A stretch of DNA of 64,000 nt from Arthrobacter sp. D5-1 (GCF_017357425.1 NZ_CP014571.1:2418001-2482000); one strand, 5' to 3'; positions 16,588 to 25,382 are shown, counted from the first letter of the stretch. Notes: generated by a model from the sequence alone, not told the origin. Translations and numbers: made by a program.

Positions 16588-17979
16588 ATGCCTTTCCTGG
16601 ACAAACTTCAGCTCTGGGCCGAAGAGCGCCCTCACGACACCGCGGTCGTTGTGGGCAGCAGCCGGCTCACCTGGGCGGAACTCCGTGACGCCGCAGCAGC
16701 GCTGCTGGACGACGCGAACGCCACTGCTGTTCTTGCCGAGCCAAACTCCGTTCGCTTTGTGGAGCGCTACACGGCGGCGGTGGCCGGGGAGCGGAGCTGC
16801 GCCGTGCTCGACCCCGAGTGGCCGGTTCCGATGATCGAAGAAGTCTCGGCGCGCATCGGCGGGACCATCAGGCCAGTCGAGACCGGGTTGTTGGACGGGG
16901 ACCCGTCCAGTACGTTCCTCATCGGCCTGACGTCGGGCACTACCTCTGTCCCCAAAGCCTTCACCAGGTCCCGCCGGTCCTGGCAAGTGTCCTTCGAGGC
17001 ATCCATCGAGTTCTTCGGCCTCTCACAGGACGACCGGACACTGGCGCCGGGCCCTCTGTCAGCCAGCCTTAATCTGTACGCGCTCTCGGAGTGCCTGTAC
17101 GCGGGTGCCGCGTTTCACACGCTCGAATCCTTCGACGTGGGAGACGCCCACGCTGCCATCAGCCACGACGGCATCACCCGCTTGGTCCTCGCACCCACCG
17201 CGCTGCGATTGCTCAGCGAACGGGGACTGGCAGGAGACGTGGACGCCTCAGGCATCCGGAGCATCATCTGTGCTGGTTCCAAGCTGGACGGCCGAACCTT
17301 GGAGGCGGCCCGGCGGTGGGCGCCCCGGGCGGCCATCTACGAGTACTACGGCGCTTCCGAACTAAGCTTTGTTTCGGGCACCCGCCTGGCTGCCGGGGAA
17401 CCAATGGACGCCGGTGGTACCGGCATTGGCTCGCCTTTCCCGGGCGTTGAACTGAGCATCCTCGACGACGACGGCAAGCCACTGCCGGACGGCGGCCACG
17501 GAAACATCAGCGTTCGCAGCGGGATGGTCAGCAATGGCTACCTGTGGGGAGACGATGGCCAAGCCCTGAGGTGCCTCGACGGTTGGTACACCGTAGGAGA
17601 TCAGGGTTTCCTGGAGAAGGGCACCCTCCACATCCTGGGCCGCAGGTCAGACATGATCATTACCTCGGGAAAGAACGTCTACCCGCATGAGGTGGAGCTT
17701 GCCGTCGCCTCCGTACCCGGCGTGGACAGTGTTGTTGCGGCCGGGGCGCCCGACGATGTCCGCGGCCAGAAGGTGATCGCCGGCGTTGTGCCTGCCTGCG
17801 GTGCGGTCACTGCCACCCAGCTCCGAACGGGACTGGATGGTTTGCTGGCACGGGACAAATGGCCTCTTCAGTACTACTTGTTGGCGGAGTTGCCCCTGAC
17901 CGACCGGGGCAAAGTCAGCAGAAAAGTTCTCCTGGACTGGATCAAGAACCATGACCCCAGGGCGCAGCTTCTTGGATAG
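16588..17979 (+). CDS. Acyl-CoA synthetase (AMP-binding, YhfT-like)
   Basis: A 463-residue member of the ANL adenylating superfamily, shorter than long-chain FadD enzymes. Motifs are GLTSGTTSVPKAF (P-loop, with SVPKA for the usual GxPKG), YEYYGASELSF, YTVGDQGFLEKG, GRRSDMIITSGKNVYPHEVE and the C-terminal lysine in GKVSRKVL. It activates a carboxylic acid to its CoA thioester; the acid is unknown. ATG at 16588 or GTG at 16582 can start it. It overlaps the thiolase by 29 bases, and the pair converges on bioNMY, recalling the biotin-regulated yhfU-yhfT-yhfS group of Bacillus subtilis. Confidence 0.85.
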   Translation: MPFLDKLQLWAEERPHDTAVVVGSSRLTWAELRDAAAALLDDANATAVLAEPNSVRFVERYTAAVAGERSCAVLDPEWPVPMIEEVSARIGGTIRPVETGLLDGDPSSTFLIGLTSGTTSVPKAFTRSRRSWQVSFEASIEFFGLSQDDRTLAPGPLSASLNLYALSECLYAGAAFHTLESFDVGDAHAAISHDGITRLVLAPTALRLLSERGLAGDVDASGIRSIICAGSKLDGRTLEAARRWAPRAAIYEYYGASELSFVSGTRLAAGEPMDAGGTGIGSPFPGVELSILDDDGKPLPDGGHGNISVRSGMVSNGYLWGDDGQALRCLDGWYTVGDQGFLEKGTLHILGRRSDMIITSGKNVYPHEVELAVASVPGVDSVVAAGAPDDVRGQKVIAGVVPACGAVTATQLRTGLDGLLARDKWPLQYYLLAELPLTDRGKVSRKVLLDWIKNHDPRAQLLG

Positions 17980-19174
17980 CGGCTACGACTCCGCCGGAGA
18001 AGCCGACGAGTCCCGCCTGCCGGTGATCATCGCTGCGCTTCGGTCTCCAATTTGTCGCGCCAACGGCCAACTGAAGCATCTCCGTGCCCCGGACCTCGCG
18101 GCACCTGTCCTGGCCGCCCTGGTGGAAACAACAGGTATGGACCCGGCGGACGTTGACGACGTCATCTTGGGCAACGCCGTCGGCGGCGGCGGGAACGTGG
18201 CGCGCTTCGCGGCGCTCCAGGCGGGCCTGCCCATCACCGTTCCCGGGATTACCGTTGACCGGCAATGCGGTTCGGGCCTGGACGCCATTTCACTGGCGTC
18301 CCGCCTGGTGGCGGCGGGCGGTGATCCGCTGTTCCTGGCGGGCGGCGTTGAAAGCATCAGTACCGCCCCGGCAAGGGCCAACAGGAACGACGACGGCGAA
18401 CTCGACTTCTACTCCAGGGCCAGCTTTGTGCCACCACAGTTTGGCGACCCTGACATGGGCGTTGCCGCCGAGAACGTTGCCCGCGCGTTTGGCGTTACAC
18501 GTGAGCGCCAGGATGACTACGCCCTCCGGAGCCATCGTCGCGCCGTTGAAGCGGCCAGGACAGGCGGCTTCTCTGCGGAGATCGTTCCCCTGCGATGCAG
18601 CGAAAAATTGGTGGATTGCGACGACGGCCCCCGTGCCGCCCTCCGGGCGCCGTTGATGGCCAGGTTCCCTGCGGCATTCGTGCCCGGCGGAACGGTTACG
18701 GCAGCGAACTCTTGCTTCGACGCGGACGCAGCATCCGCCGTCGTCATCACGTCACTGAAACGTGCCCGCACCATGGGGGCCACCGACGGATTGATGGTGC
18801 TGGGGTGCGACACCACCGGGGTTGATCCGCAGTTTCCCGGTATCGGTGCGGCGCATGCGGCAGGACGTCTCCTGGACAGCCACGCTGTAGACGCAAGTGA
18901 CATTCACCTTGTGGAATTCAACGAGGCCTTCGCATCCCAAACCATTGCCTGCCTGGAGTACGTGGGCATCGATCCGACGAGAGCCAACCTCCAGGGCGGC
19001 GCCTTGGCACTGGGGCACGGTTATGGTGCCTCTGGGGCTGTCCTGGTGACCCGTTTGCTGGCCCAGGCACGCAGCATGGATACCGTCAAAGGACAGCGCC
19101 CACTGGTGTTGGCCATGATCAGCAGCGCAGGCGGCATGGGAACCGCAGCGCTCCTGCGGTACTCAAGGCTCTAG
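17951..19174 (+). CDS. Thiolase-family protein, YhfS-like, atypical C-terminal active site
   Basis: A 407-residue thiolase-fold protein. The nucleophilic cysteine is present (VDRQCGSGLDAI), as are EFNEAFASQT and the histidine loop ALGHGYGASGA (GHG where most have GHP). The C-terminal motif that normally supplies the second catalytic cysteine (CxGGGxG) reads ISSAGGMGTAAL, with serine in that place. Degradative or biosynthetic thiolase activity is therefore uncertain. It overlaps the acyl-CoA synthetase gene and ends 12 bases from the convergent bioN. A role in making or handling a biotin-related acyl chain is speculation based on neighbours. Confidence 0.82.
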   Translation: MTPGRSFLDSGYDSAGEADESRLPVIIAALRSPICRANGQLKHLRAPDLAAPVLAALVETTGMDPADVDDVILGNAVGGGGNVARFAALQAGLPITVPGITVDRQCGSGLDAISLASRLVAAGGDPLFLAGGVESISTAPARANRNDDGELDFYSRASFVPPQFGDPDMGVAAENVARAFGVTRERQDDYALRSHRRAVEAARTGGFSAEIVPLRCSEKLVDCDDGPRAALRAPLMARFPAAFVPGGTVTAANSCFDADAASAVVITSLKRARTMGATDGLMVLGCDTTGVDPQFPGIGAAHAAGRLLDSHAVDASDIHLVEFNEAFASQTIACLEYVGIDPTRANLQGGALALGHGYGASGAVLVTRLLAQARSMDTVKGQRPLVLAMISSAGGMGTAALLRYSRL

Positions 19175-19186
19175 TTTCTGCCCTGG

Positions 19187-19807
19187 TCAGTCCCTTTCGC
19201 CCAATCCGCGGGCTGCCAGGGCATCACCGGTTTGCCGGGCATACGCCACAGTGGTGATGAAGACCGGAAGAACCAGCGCCCGGGGATTGCGTTCAAGCCC
19301 GCGTGCCCGTGCAGAGTCCCTTACGTCCGAGAAGGCGCCGGCGATAAAGGGAATGCTCCTGAGCATCACTGCGATGGTCAAAGCAAAGCGCTCAGGGTCG
19401 GCCCCGAAGCGCCGGAAGGGCTTTGCCAGTGCCACCACACCATCCAACAAATCCTGCACGGGGGTGGTGGCTGTCAACACTGAAGCTGCCACCACACACA
19501 CCAGCACGTTCAACACGATGCGGGCAGCGGTTGGCGCGCCGAGTTGCCACCACTGGAAGAGGCCGATGACCAAGAGGATGGGCATCACCATCCAGATAGC
19601 CCGCACGAGGCGACGCAACCCGGCGCCGGTCAGCATGAACAACCCACACATGACGGCAAAAATCGCCAGCGACACGGCCCAGTCGACAATGAGGAACGAC
19701 GCCGCTCCACAGGCCGCCACCACCACCAATTTCAGCCACAGGGGAGTGCGGTGGATGATCGAGTTGCCGCGGACATGGTTGGCGAGCAGGAAACCATGGC
19801 CTCTCAC
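19187..19807 (-). CDS. bioN: Energy-coupling factor transmembrane protein BioN (EcfT)
   Basis: The T component of an ECF-type vitamin importer, 206 residues. It has about four or five hydrophobic helices after an N-terminal NSIIHRTPLWLKLVVVAA. The cytoplasmic coupling motifs appear as DSARARGLERNPRALVLPV and QTGDALAARGLGERD, both with the Ala-Arg-Gly pattern that contacts the ATPase. The start is GTG at 19807, in a 4-base overlap with the bioM stop. It is the last gene of bioY-bioM-bioN and shares no visible terminator with the convergent thiolase. Confidence 0.92.
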   Translation of the reverse strand: MRGHGFLLANHVRGNSIIHRTPLWLKLVVVAACGAASFLIVDWAVSLAIFAVMCGLFMLTGAGLRRLVRAIWMVMPILLVIGLFQWWQLGAPTAARIVLNVLVCVVAASVLTATTPVQDLLDGVVALAKPFRRFGADPERFALTIAVMLRSIPFIAGAFSDVRDSARARGLERNPRALVLPVFITTVAYARQTGDALAARGLGERD

Positions 19808-20541
19808 CTGGACACGTCACCCAAGCGGGCACTGGGCAGGGGAGTTGCGCACAGCGCACGGTAATGGGCAACGCCTTCGGCAGCACCGCCGTCGAACACG
19901 ATGCGTCCGGACTCCACCACCAGGACCCTGTCCATGTCGAGCGCAAGGTCCAGATCATGGGTGGACATGATCACCTGTTGGTCCAGGCCGGCGACGGTAC
20001 GCCGCAGGAGTTCACGGTTCCTTAGGTCCAGCAGCGTCGACGGTTCGTCAAGGACCAGCACGGTGGGATCGACGGCCAGGACTGCGGCCAAGGCCAGCAA
20101 CTGCCGTTCACCACCGGACAGTTCGTAGATGCTCTGATCGGCCAGGTGCAGCAGGCCGAATCGATCCAGGACTGTTTCTGCCCGGGCCGCCCGCTCTTTG
20201 GAGTTCTTGATGGAACGGCGCAAGGAAAGCTCAACGTCTTCGCGCCCTGTGGGCATCACCAGTTGCGACAAAGGATCGGTGAAAACAAAACCCACGTTGC
20301 CCCGGACGCGGCGCACGGCGCCAACAGTGTTGTCACCGTGGACCACTACGCTGCCCTGGGTCGGCGCAACCAAGCCATTCACAAGCCGCAGCAGAGTGGA
20401 CTTCCCGGATCCGTTGGCACCGATCACTCCGATCCGGCGTTCGGCCAGGTCAAGGGAAAAATCGTGCAGCAGGGTCTTGGGTGTGTCGCTGCCATCGACG
20501 GCGACACGCACCGCGACCCTACTGAAACTGATGGAATTCAT
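19804..20541 (-). CDS. bioM: Biotin ECF transporter ATPase BioM (EcfA)
   Basis: A 245-residue ABC ATPase of the CbiO/EcfA type. Visible motifs are Walker A GANGSGKSTLLRLV, signature YELSGGERQLLALAAVLA, Walker B VLVLDEPSTLLDL and switch histidine MSTHDLDLAL. It energises BioY-mediated biotin uptake through BioN. It overlaps bioN and starts 18 bases after the bioY stop, so the three genes form one transcript read leftward. A single ATPase gene implies a homodimer rather than the EcfA-EcfA' heterodimer. Confidence 0.92.
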   Translation of the reverse strand: MNSISFSRVAVRVAVDGSDTPKTLLHDFSLDLAERRIGVIGANGSGKSTLLRLVNGLVAPTQGSVVVHGDNTVGAVRRVRGNVGFVFTDPLSQLVMPTGREDVELSLRRSIKNSKERAARAETVLDRFGLLHLADQSIYELSGGERQLLALAAVLAVDPTVLVLDEPSTLLDLRNRELLRRTVAGLDQQVIMSTHDLDLALDMDRVLVVESGRIVFDGGAAEGVAHYRALCATPLPSARLGDVSR

Positions 20542-20559
20542 GGCGTGGTTGGTCCCGCT

Positions 20560-21177
20560 TTACTTGACCCGACGCACCAGGACGTCCGGGAAGGCTTTAT
20601 GGATTGCCGTGGCGATGATCACGGCCAGGACGTTCTTAAGGATATCGCCGGGAACAAAAGGAAGGTCGGCGAGGAAGGCCTTGGCGAAGTCCAGCTTTGC
20701 GTTGACCATCATGCCCACAACACCCAGAGCATGAATGACCACGATGCTGCTCACCATGGTGGCGGCGAACAACCAGAGGGCCCTGGACTTAACGGTCCGA
20801 CGGATGACTATGGCCGCCAGGTAGCCGGTGGCTGCTGCGGCCAAGGGAAACGCAATGATGTAACCGGCGGAGGGAGTCGCCAGGATACCCAATCCGCTGC
20901 GGCCGCCGCTGAAGATCGGCAGCCCCGCCAAACCCAGCAGTACATAGAGACCGACGGCGGCGAACCCGCGCCCGGCGCCGAGCACCAGACCGCTGAGCAT
21001 CACCGTCAGGGTCACCAGGGTGATGGGAACGCCCAGGGCGCCTACCGGGATGCCGGGAACGATCGCGGAGGCTGCCACGAGGGCTGCGAAAACCGCGATG
21101 AGACCGAGATCGGTGGCAGTCCACCGTTGACGGGTCGTTGGTTTGTGCTGCACCGTGGCAGCGTTTGTCTGGCTCAT
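20560..21177 (-). CDS. bioY: Biotin transporter substrate-binding membrane protein BioY
   Basis: The S component that binds biotin in the membrane, 205 residues with about six hydrophobic helices. Family stretches are GGRSGLGILATPSAGYIIAF, the BioY signature region, and the N-terminal helix DLGLIAVFAALVAASA. The frame extends to 21402, but ATG at 21177 is chosen because the protein begins normally there (MSQTNAATV) and upstream sequence holds the promoter region. First gene of bioYMN. Confidence 0.93.
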   Translation of the reverse strand: MSQTNAATVQHKPTTRQRWTATDLGLIAVFAALVAASAIVPGIPVGALGVPITLVTLTVMLSGLVLGAGRGFAAVGLYVLLGLAGLPIFSGGRSGLGILATPSAGYIIAFPLAAAATGYLAAIVIRRTVKSRALWLFAATMVSSIVVIHALGVVGMMVNAKLDFAKAFLADLPFVPGDILKNVLAVIIATAIHKAFPDVLVRRVK

Positions 21178-21231
21178 GGCGGGTCCAATCAGGTGTAATG
21201 CGATGCGATGAATGCGGAGCGTTCTCCCCTG

Positions 21232-21241
21232 TTCTCGAGAA
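21232..21241. promoter_or_regulatory. Palindrome TTCTCGAGAA in the bioY / ABC-F intergenic region
   Basis: A perfect 10-base palindrome lies about 55 bases upstream of the bioY start. On the minus strand it overlaps TATTCT, a plausible -10 box, so a bound protein would block bioY. A biotin-responsive repressor is a reasonable guess but unproven. The rest of this 279-base gap holds only a TAGACT near 21362 that could serve the ABC-F gene. Confidence 0.35.
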
Positions 21242-21456
21242 TACGGATGGCGCGGACACAGGATTTTAGAGCCTTCCCACAAAGCCGGCCAGGAATTGTT
21301 TGGCCGTTGGCACAGTTTCCGCTTGCGGGGCCCGTTGTCACCCCGCGGCCGGGGTACCGGTAGACTTGGACAGGCTGTTCTCATAGCCGCACCCCGCCGC
21401 ACTTATCGGACCCACCGGTCCCCGCGAGCGTTCCCCATTGAAAGGCATCACCCGAA

Positions 21457-23055
21457 TTGATTACCGTCCAGGACCTCGAACTCCGCGCCGGCGCACGCCT
21501 GCTCATGGACCAGGTCAACTTCAGGGTGGACAAAGGGGACAAGATTGGACTCGTCGGACGCAACGGTGCCGGCAAGACCACCCTCACCCGGGTCCTCGCC
21601 GGCGAAGGCCTTCCGGCAGGCGGCAAGGTCACCCGTACCGGTGAAATCGGCTACCTTCCCCAGGACCCGCGGACCCCGGACATGGAGCAGCTCGCCCGCG
21701 ACCGCATCCTCTCCGCGCGCGGCTTGGACGTGGTGGTGGGCAAGCTCAAAAAGGCCCACGACGACATGGCCAGCGACGACGCAGCCGTCCAGCGCAAAGC
21801 CATGAACCGCTACGACCGTCTGGAAGCTGAATTCCTGGCCGGTGGCGGCTACGCTGCGGAAGCTGAAGCCGCCGCGATCTCCTCCAACCTCGCACTGCCG
21901 GACCGTCTCCTCAACCAGCCGCTGAAGACCCTTTCCGGCGGCCAGCGCCGCCGCGTCGAATTGGCGCGCATCCTGTACTCCGACGCCGAGACCTTGCTCC
22001 TCGACGAACCCACCAACCACCTCGATGCCGACTCCATCACGTGGCTGCGCGACTTCCTGAAGAACCACCAGGGTGGACTGATCGTGATCAGCCACGACAC
22101 CGAACTGCTGGAAGCAACGGTCAACAAGGTCTACCTGCTGGACGCCAACCGCGCCCAGATCGATTACTACAACATGGACTGGAAGCGCTACCTGCTCCAG
22201 CGCGAAACGGACGAGCGCGCCAGGAAGCGCGAACGTGCCAACGCTGAAAAGAAGGCCCAGGTCCTGATTGACCAGGCCAACAAGATGCGGGCCAAGGCCA
22301 CCAAGGCTGTCGCCGCCCAGAACATGGCCAAGCGTGCTGAGCGGCTCCTGAGCGGCCTGGAGGCTGTACGGGAGAACGACCGCGTGGCCGCACTGCGGTT
22401 CCCGGATCCCTCACCCTGCGGCAAGACTCCCCTCACCGCGGAGGGTCTCAGCAAGTCTTACGGTTCGCTGGAAATCTTCACGGATGTGGACCTCGCCATC
22501 GACCGCGGATCCAAGGTGGTCATCCTGGGTCTCAACGGTGCCGGCAAGACCACCCTGCTGCGCATGCTGGCTGGCGTCGACAAGCCGGATACGGGCGACA
22601 TCATTCCCGGTCATGGTCTCAAAGTGGGCTATTACGCCCAGGAACATGAGACGCTCGACGTCGACCGCACCGTCCTGGAAAACATGCGGTCATCCGCGCC
22701 GGACATGAAAGATGCTGAAGTCCGCGGCATCCTGGGTTCGTTCCTCTTCTCCGGTGACGACGTCGACAAGCCGGCTGGGGTTCTCTCCGGTGGTGAGAAG
22801 ACCCGCTTGGCCCTCGCAACCATCGTGGCTTCCAGCGCCAACGTCCTCCTCCTCGATGAACCCACCAACAACCTGGACCCCGCCAGCCGTGCGGAAATCC
22901 TGGGTGCACTCAAGAACTACAGCGGCGCCGTCGTCATGGTCAGCCACGACGAAGGCGCTGTGTCCGCGTTGAACCCCGAACGTGTGGTGTTGCTCCCGGA
23001 TGGCGTGGAGGATCACTGGAACGAGGACTACCTGGACCTGATCACGCTGGCGTAA
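21457..23055 (+). CDS. ABC-F family ATPase (ribosome-associated type)
   Basis: A soluble 532-residue protein with two ABC domains and no membrane segment. Walker A motifs are GRNGAGKTTLTR and GLNGAGKTTLLR, signatures TLSGGQRRRVELARI and VLSGGEKTRLALATI, and Walker B blocks LLLDEPTNHLD and LLLDEPTNNLD. The two are joined by a charged linker (ARKRERANAEKKAQ), the P-site tRNA interaction motif region. ABC-F proteins act in translation; some confer antibiotic resistance, but nothing here marks this one as such. The start is TTG at 21457, with GAAAGG 11 bases upstream; no ATG fits. Confidence 0.93.
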   Translation: MITVQDLELRAGARLLMDQVNFRVDKGDKIGLVGRNGAGKTTLTRVLAGEGLPAGGKVTRTGEIGYLPQDPRTPDMEQLARDRILSARGLDVVVGKLKKAHDDMASDDAAVQRKAMNRYDRLEAEFLAGGGYAAEAEAAAISSNLALPDRLLNQPLKTLSGGQRRRVELARILYSDAETLLLDEPTNHLDADSITWLRDFLKNHQGGLIVISHDTELLEATVNKVYLLDANRAQIDYYNMDWKRYLLQRETDERARKRERANAEKKAQVLIDQANKMRAKATKAVAAQNMAKRAERLLSGLEAVRENDRVAALRFPDPSPCGKTPLTAEGLSKSYGSLEIFTDVDLAIDRGSKVVILGLNGAGKTTLLRMLAGVDKPDTGDIIPGHGLKVGYYAQEHETLDVDRTVLENMRSSAPDMKDAEVRGILGSFLFSGDDVDKPAGVLSGGEKTRLALATIVASSANVLLLDEPTNNLDPASRAEILGALKNYSGAVVMVSHDEGAVSALNPERVVLLPDGVEDHWNEDYLDLITLA

Positions 23056-23124
23056 GCCTCGCTGGGCGGTCCGCGGCGTGTGTTGCGTTCCGCTGCGCGG
23101 CGCGCCTGATCTGCCGCGTGCTGC

Positions 23125-23592
23125 CTAGCGGACTTGCAATGGTTCGGCGGCGGTGATGCGCGCCAGCTCTTCGTAGCTGATGGAGAACATGGACTTGTGG
23201 TCTCCGGCTCCGGCCCAGAGCAGCGGGTGTTCCTGCAGGGACGTGTCCAGAATAGTGCGGAGTTTCTCCGGGTGGCCCACTGGGGCTACGCCTCCGACCT
23301 GCTGGCCGGTGTGTTCCAGGACGAAGTCCGGCGTTGCGCGCCGGATCTTTCCACTTCCCAGCTGATCTGCCACCAACGCTGTATCTACCCTTGCCGCGCC
23401 GCTGGCAAGGATGAGCAGGGGTGACCCGTCGAGCTCGAAGATCAGGCTGTTGGTGATCGCGGCGAGCTCGCACCCCAGGACAGACGCAGCTGCGCCCGCC
23501 GTCGGAACCTCGTCCTCGAAGATTTGCACCGTGTCCGCAACACCGGCGGCAGTCAGGGCTGATTTTACGTTCAGTACAGGATCCGGAATCAT
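23125..23592 (-). CDS. YbaK/EbsC-family aminoacyl-tRNA deacylase
   Basis: A 155-residue single-domain protein of the YbaK/ProX editing family, which hydrolyses mischarged tRNAs. The conserved lysine or equivalent region is in ELAAITNSLIFELDG, with asparagine where many homologues have Lys. The glycine-rich block FVLEHTGQQVGGVAPVGHP and the late LWAGAGDHKSMFSISYEEL are typical. The start is ATG at 23592, directly abutting the SURF1 stop. The relation to SURF1 is positional only. Confidence 0.88.
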   Translation of the reverse strand: MIPDPVLNVKSALTAAGVADTVQIFEDEVPTAGAAASVLGCELAAITNSLIFELDGSPLLILASGAARVDTALVADQLGSGKIRRATPDFVLEHTGQQVGGVAPVGHPEKLRTILDTSLQEHPLLWAGAGDHKSMFSISYEELARITAAEPLQVR

Positions 23593-24459
23593 TCAGTACC
23601 CTTGGGCGTCCAGGATGGCGTCTTCCTCTTCTTCGGACGTAGCGCGCTTGTTCTTCCGGGGAGCCGGACTACGCTTCTTCGGCGTGCCACCAGCAGCGAT
23701 GATGTGCTCGTCCTCTTCCTCTTCGGCGTCAATGGCCGCGTTGCGGGCCTGTTGCCGCGCTGCGTAGCCGAACCCGATAAACATCAGGACACCAAAGGCA
23801 AACCACTGCAGGGAGTAGGAGAGGTGCGTCCCCTCCTCGGTTGCCGGTTTAGGGAAGGGCGTCGGCATCGGCTGTACTGCAGGATCTTCACTGGCCAGCT
23901 GCCCATAGGCCCCGGTGGCGATGGGGTAGGGGAGCTCGCTGGCGAAACCCGCCAGGTCAATGGAGGCCAACTGCCCGTCCACCGCTCCGCGGTCCAACTT
24001 GGGTTCAGCAGGCTTGAGGCGCGCCACCACCGTCACCTGACCCGCTGGTGGGGCCGGTATAACGTCGGGACGGCCGGGAGTGTTGTTGCCGATGGGCAGC
24101 CAACCACGGTCAATGACCACCGCTTCGCCGGTGGTAAGCCGGAAGGGAACCACGACGTCGTAACCTGGCTGCCCGTTCAGCGGGCGGTTTCGGACAACCC
24201 GCTGGCCCTCCACGTCGTAGCTGCCGCGCAGCTGGACCTGGGTCCATTCCTTTTCGGGATCCAGGGAATTGAACTGGTCCTTGATTTCTGTGTAAGGGAC
24301 AGGCGTGGCCGAGTAGTTGCTCACCACGCGATTTATTTCGGCCAAAGTCTCGGCGCGGCGGTCCATCTGCCAGCGGCCCAGGAAAACACACGCTGTGGCA
24401 AAAATGACAGCCAGGACAAAGTACCCCAGCCACTTGCTGGAGAAGAGGAAGCGGTACAT
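23593..24459 (-). CDS. SURF1-family protein (cytochrome oxidase assembly)
   Basis: A 288-residue SURF1-like protein, helping heme A insertion into cytochrome c oxidase. An N-terminal helix (YFVLAVIFATACVFLGRWQMDRR) and a second one near residues 217-235 bracket the exported domain. Family motifs are GRWQMDRR, VVRNRPLNGQPGYDVVVPF and VVIDRGWLP. The C-terminal tail of about 50 residues is charged and disordered (EEEEDEH, KKRSPAPRKNK). Gene order on this strand is DUF3099, small protein, surf1, ybaK with no gaps, suggesting one transcript. Confidence 0.93.
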   Translation of the reverse strand: MYRFLFSSKWLGYFVLAVIFATACVFLGRWQMDRRAETLAEINRVVSNYSATPVPYTEIKDQFNSLDPEKEWTQVQLRGSYDVEGQRVVRNRPLNGQPGYDVVVPFRLTTGEAVVIDRGWLPIGNNTPGRPDVIPAPPAGQVTVVARLKPAEPKLDRGAVDGQLASIDLAGFASELPYPIATGAYGQLASEDPAVQPMPTPFPKPATEEGTHLSYSLQWFAFGVLMFIGFGYAARQQARNAAIDAEEEEDEHIIAAGGTPKKRSPAPRKNKRATSEEEEDAILDAQGY

Positions 24460-24735
24460 TCAGCCGGCCTCGTTCACTGCAGCGTCGCCGGCCGTGAAGG
24501 CAATCGTTTCTTTCCAGAGTCCCCGGGTGGTCAGATACTCCTCCAACCACTCCCGATGGTCTCCGCAGGAAAGCCACACTTTGCGCCGTTCCGGAGTGTG
24601 GATACGCGGGTTGTTCCACAGGAGTTGCCACTGGGCACCGGACCGGCACCCCTTCCGGGAGCACACAGCCGGAGCCGTGGCACGTTCGGAGTCCTGGCCG
24701 GCCGTACCTGGGCCACCGAGGTTGAAGATGTTCAT
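24460..24735 (-). CDS. Small conserved protein with CSRKGC motif
   Basis: A 91-residue protein of unknown function that I recall as conserved in actinobacteria. It has no membrane segment. A cysteine pair in VCSRKGCRSGAQWQLLWNNP and a later VWLSCGDHREWL with Cys and His suggest a small zinc-binding domain. It overlaps the DUF3099 gene by four bases (ATGA) and abuts surf1, so it is probably cotranscribed with an oxidase-assembly factor. Confidence 0.8.
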   Translation of the reverse strand: MNIFNLGGPGTAGQDSERATAPAVCSRKGCRSGAQWQLLWNNPRIHTPERRKVWLSCGDHREWLEEYLTTRGLWKETIAFTAGDAAVNEAG

Positions 24736-25229
24736 GAAGCCGCCCGTTCGTCGCCGGGGTGTCCGGCCTCGCTTGCAGGGCCTCTCGAAGGGCCGCCTGG
24801 ATTGCTTGTTGGTTCGTCGTCCACCAGCTCGCCCAGGAGCACCGTGGGTCCATCCGCGGTGGCTTCTTCCGGCTGGGAGGAGCGCTCGATTTCAGGGACA
24901 GCCACGTAGTCCAACAACGACTCGCTGTGGTCCTCAGCTTTGTCATTGCCGTTGGCGATGACAACCGCGATCCAAGGGAGGAAAACAGCGCCTGCGATCG
25001 CAATGATCTTGAACCATCCATCAACCACGAAAATGAGGACGATGCAGACCATACGGATACCCATGGCCACCGCATACTTGATCATGCGCTCACGCATGTC
25101 CTCGGAGTGGGCAGCGGCGGCATCCGTGATGCTGTGGACCTCGGGGTCGCCGGAAAAAGCGCCCGGTTCCCCGGGCACTTGCTGCAGGGGACTGTTTTCT
25201 CGTGTCACAACTGAATCATCACGCTCCAA
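24732..25229 (-). CDS. DUF3099-type membrane protein
   Basis: A 165-residue protein. Hydrophilic residues 1-45 include VHSITDAAAAHSEDMRERM. Two adjacent transmembrane helices near 50-90 follow (GIRMVCIVLIFVVDGWFKII, AIAGAVFLPWIAVVIANG), then an acidic tail. This is the DUF3099 layout; function is unknown. TTG at 25229 with GGGAGAGG closely upstream is chosen; GTG at 25208 (reads MTRENSPL) is in frame. It is the promoter-proximal gene of the surf1 group. Confidence 0.8.
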   Translation of the reverse strand: MERDDSVVTRENSPLQQVPGEPGAFSGDPEVHSITDAAAAHSEDMRERMIKYAVAMGIRMVCIVLIFVVDGWFKIIAIAGAVFLPWIAVVIANGNDKAEDHSESLLDYVAVPEIERSSQPEEATADGPTVLLGELVDDEPTSNPGGPSRGPASEAGHPGDERAAS

Positions 25230-25346
25230 AGGCCTCTCCCAATTCTCTCACCAAGGCCGTAACGGCCCAAACCGCGCAGGCTGAGGGTTACCCACGGGTT
25301 GGGATGGGCGACGGATAAGATCGACACAGGAAAATCCCCCTTTAAT

Positions 25347-25364
25347 GCGGCACTTCGATGCCGC
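25347..25364 (+). other. Leader hairpin before fabG
   Basis: GCGGCA-CTTCGA-TGCCGC forms a 6-bp stem just upstream of the fabG ribosome-binding site (CTGGAG). It could influence fabG translation; no known leader element is recognised. Confidence 0.3.
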
Positions 25365-25382
25365 GGAACCTGGAGCCACAGC

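Noticed and set aside
21178..21456. A riboswitch upstream of bioY or the ABC-F gene
   Set aside because: No known riboswitch architecture is recognisable; the visible signals are a DNA palindrome and a simple ribosome-binding site.
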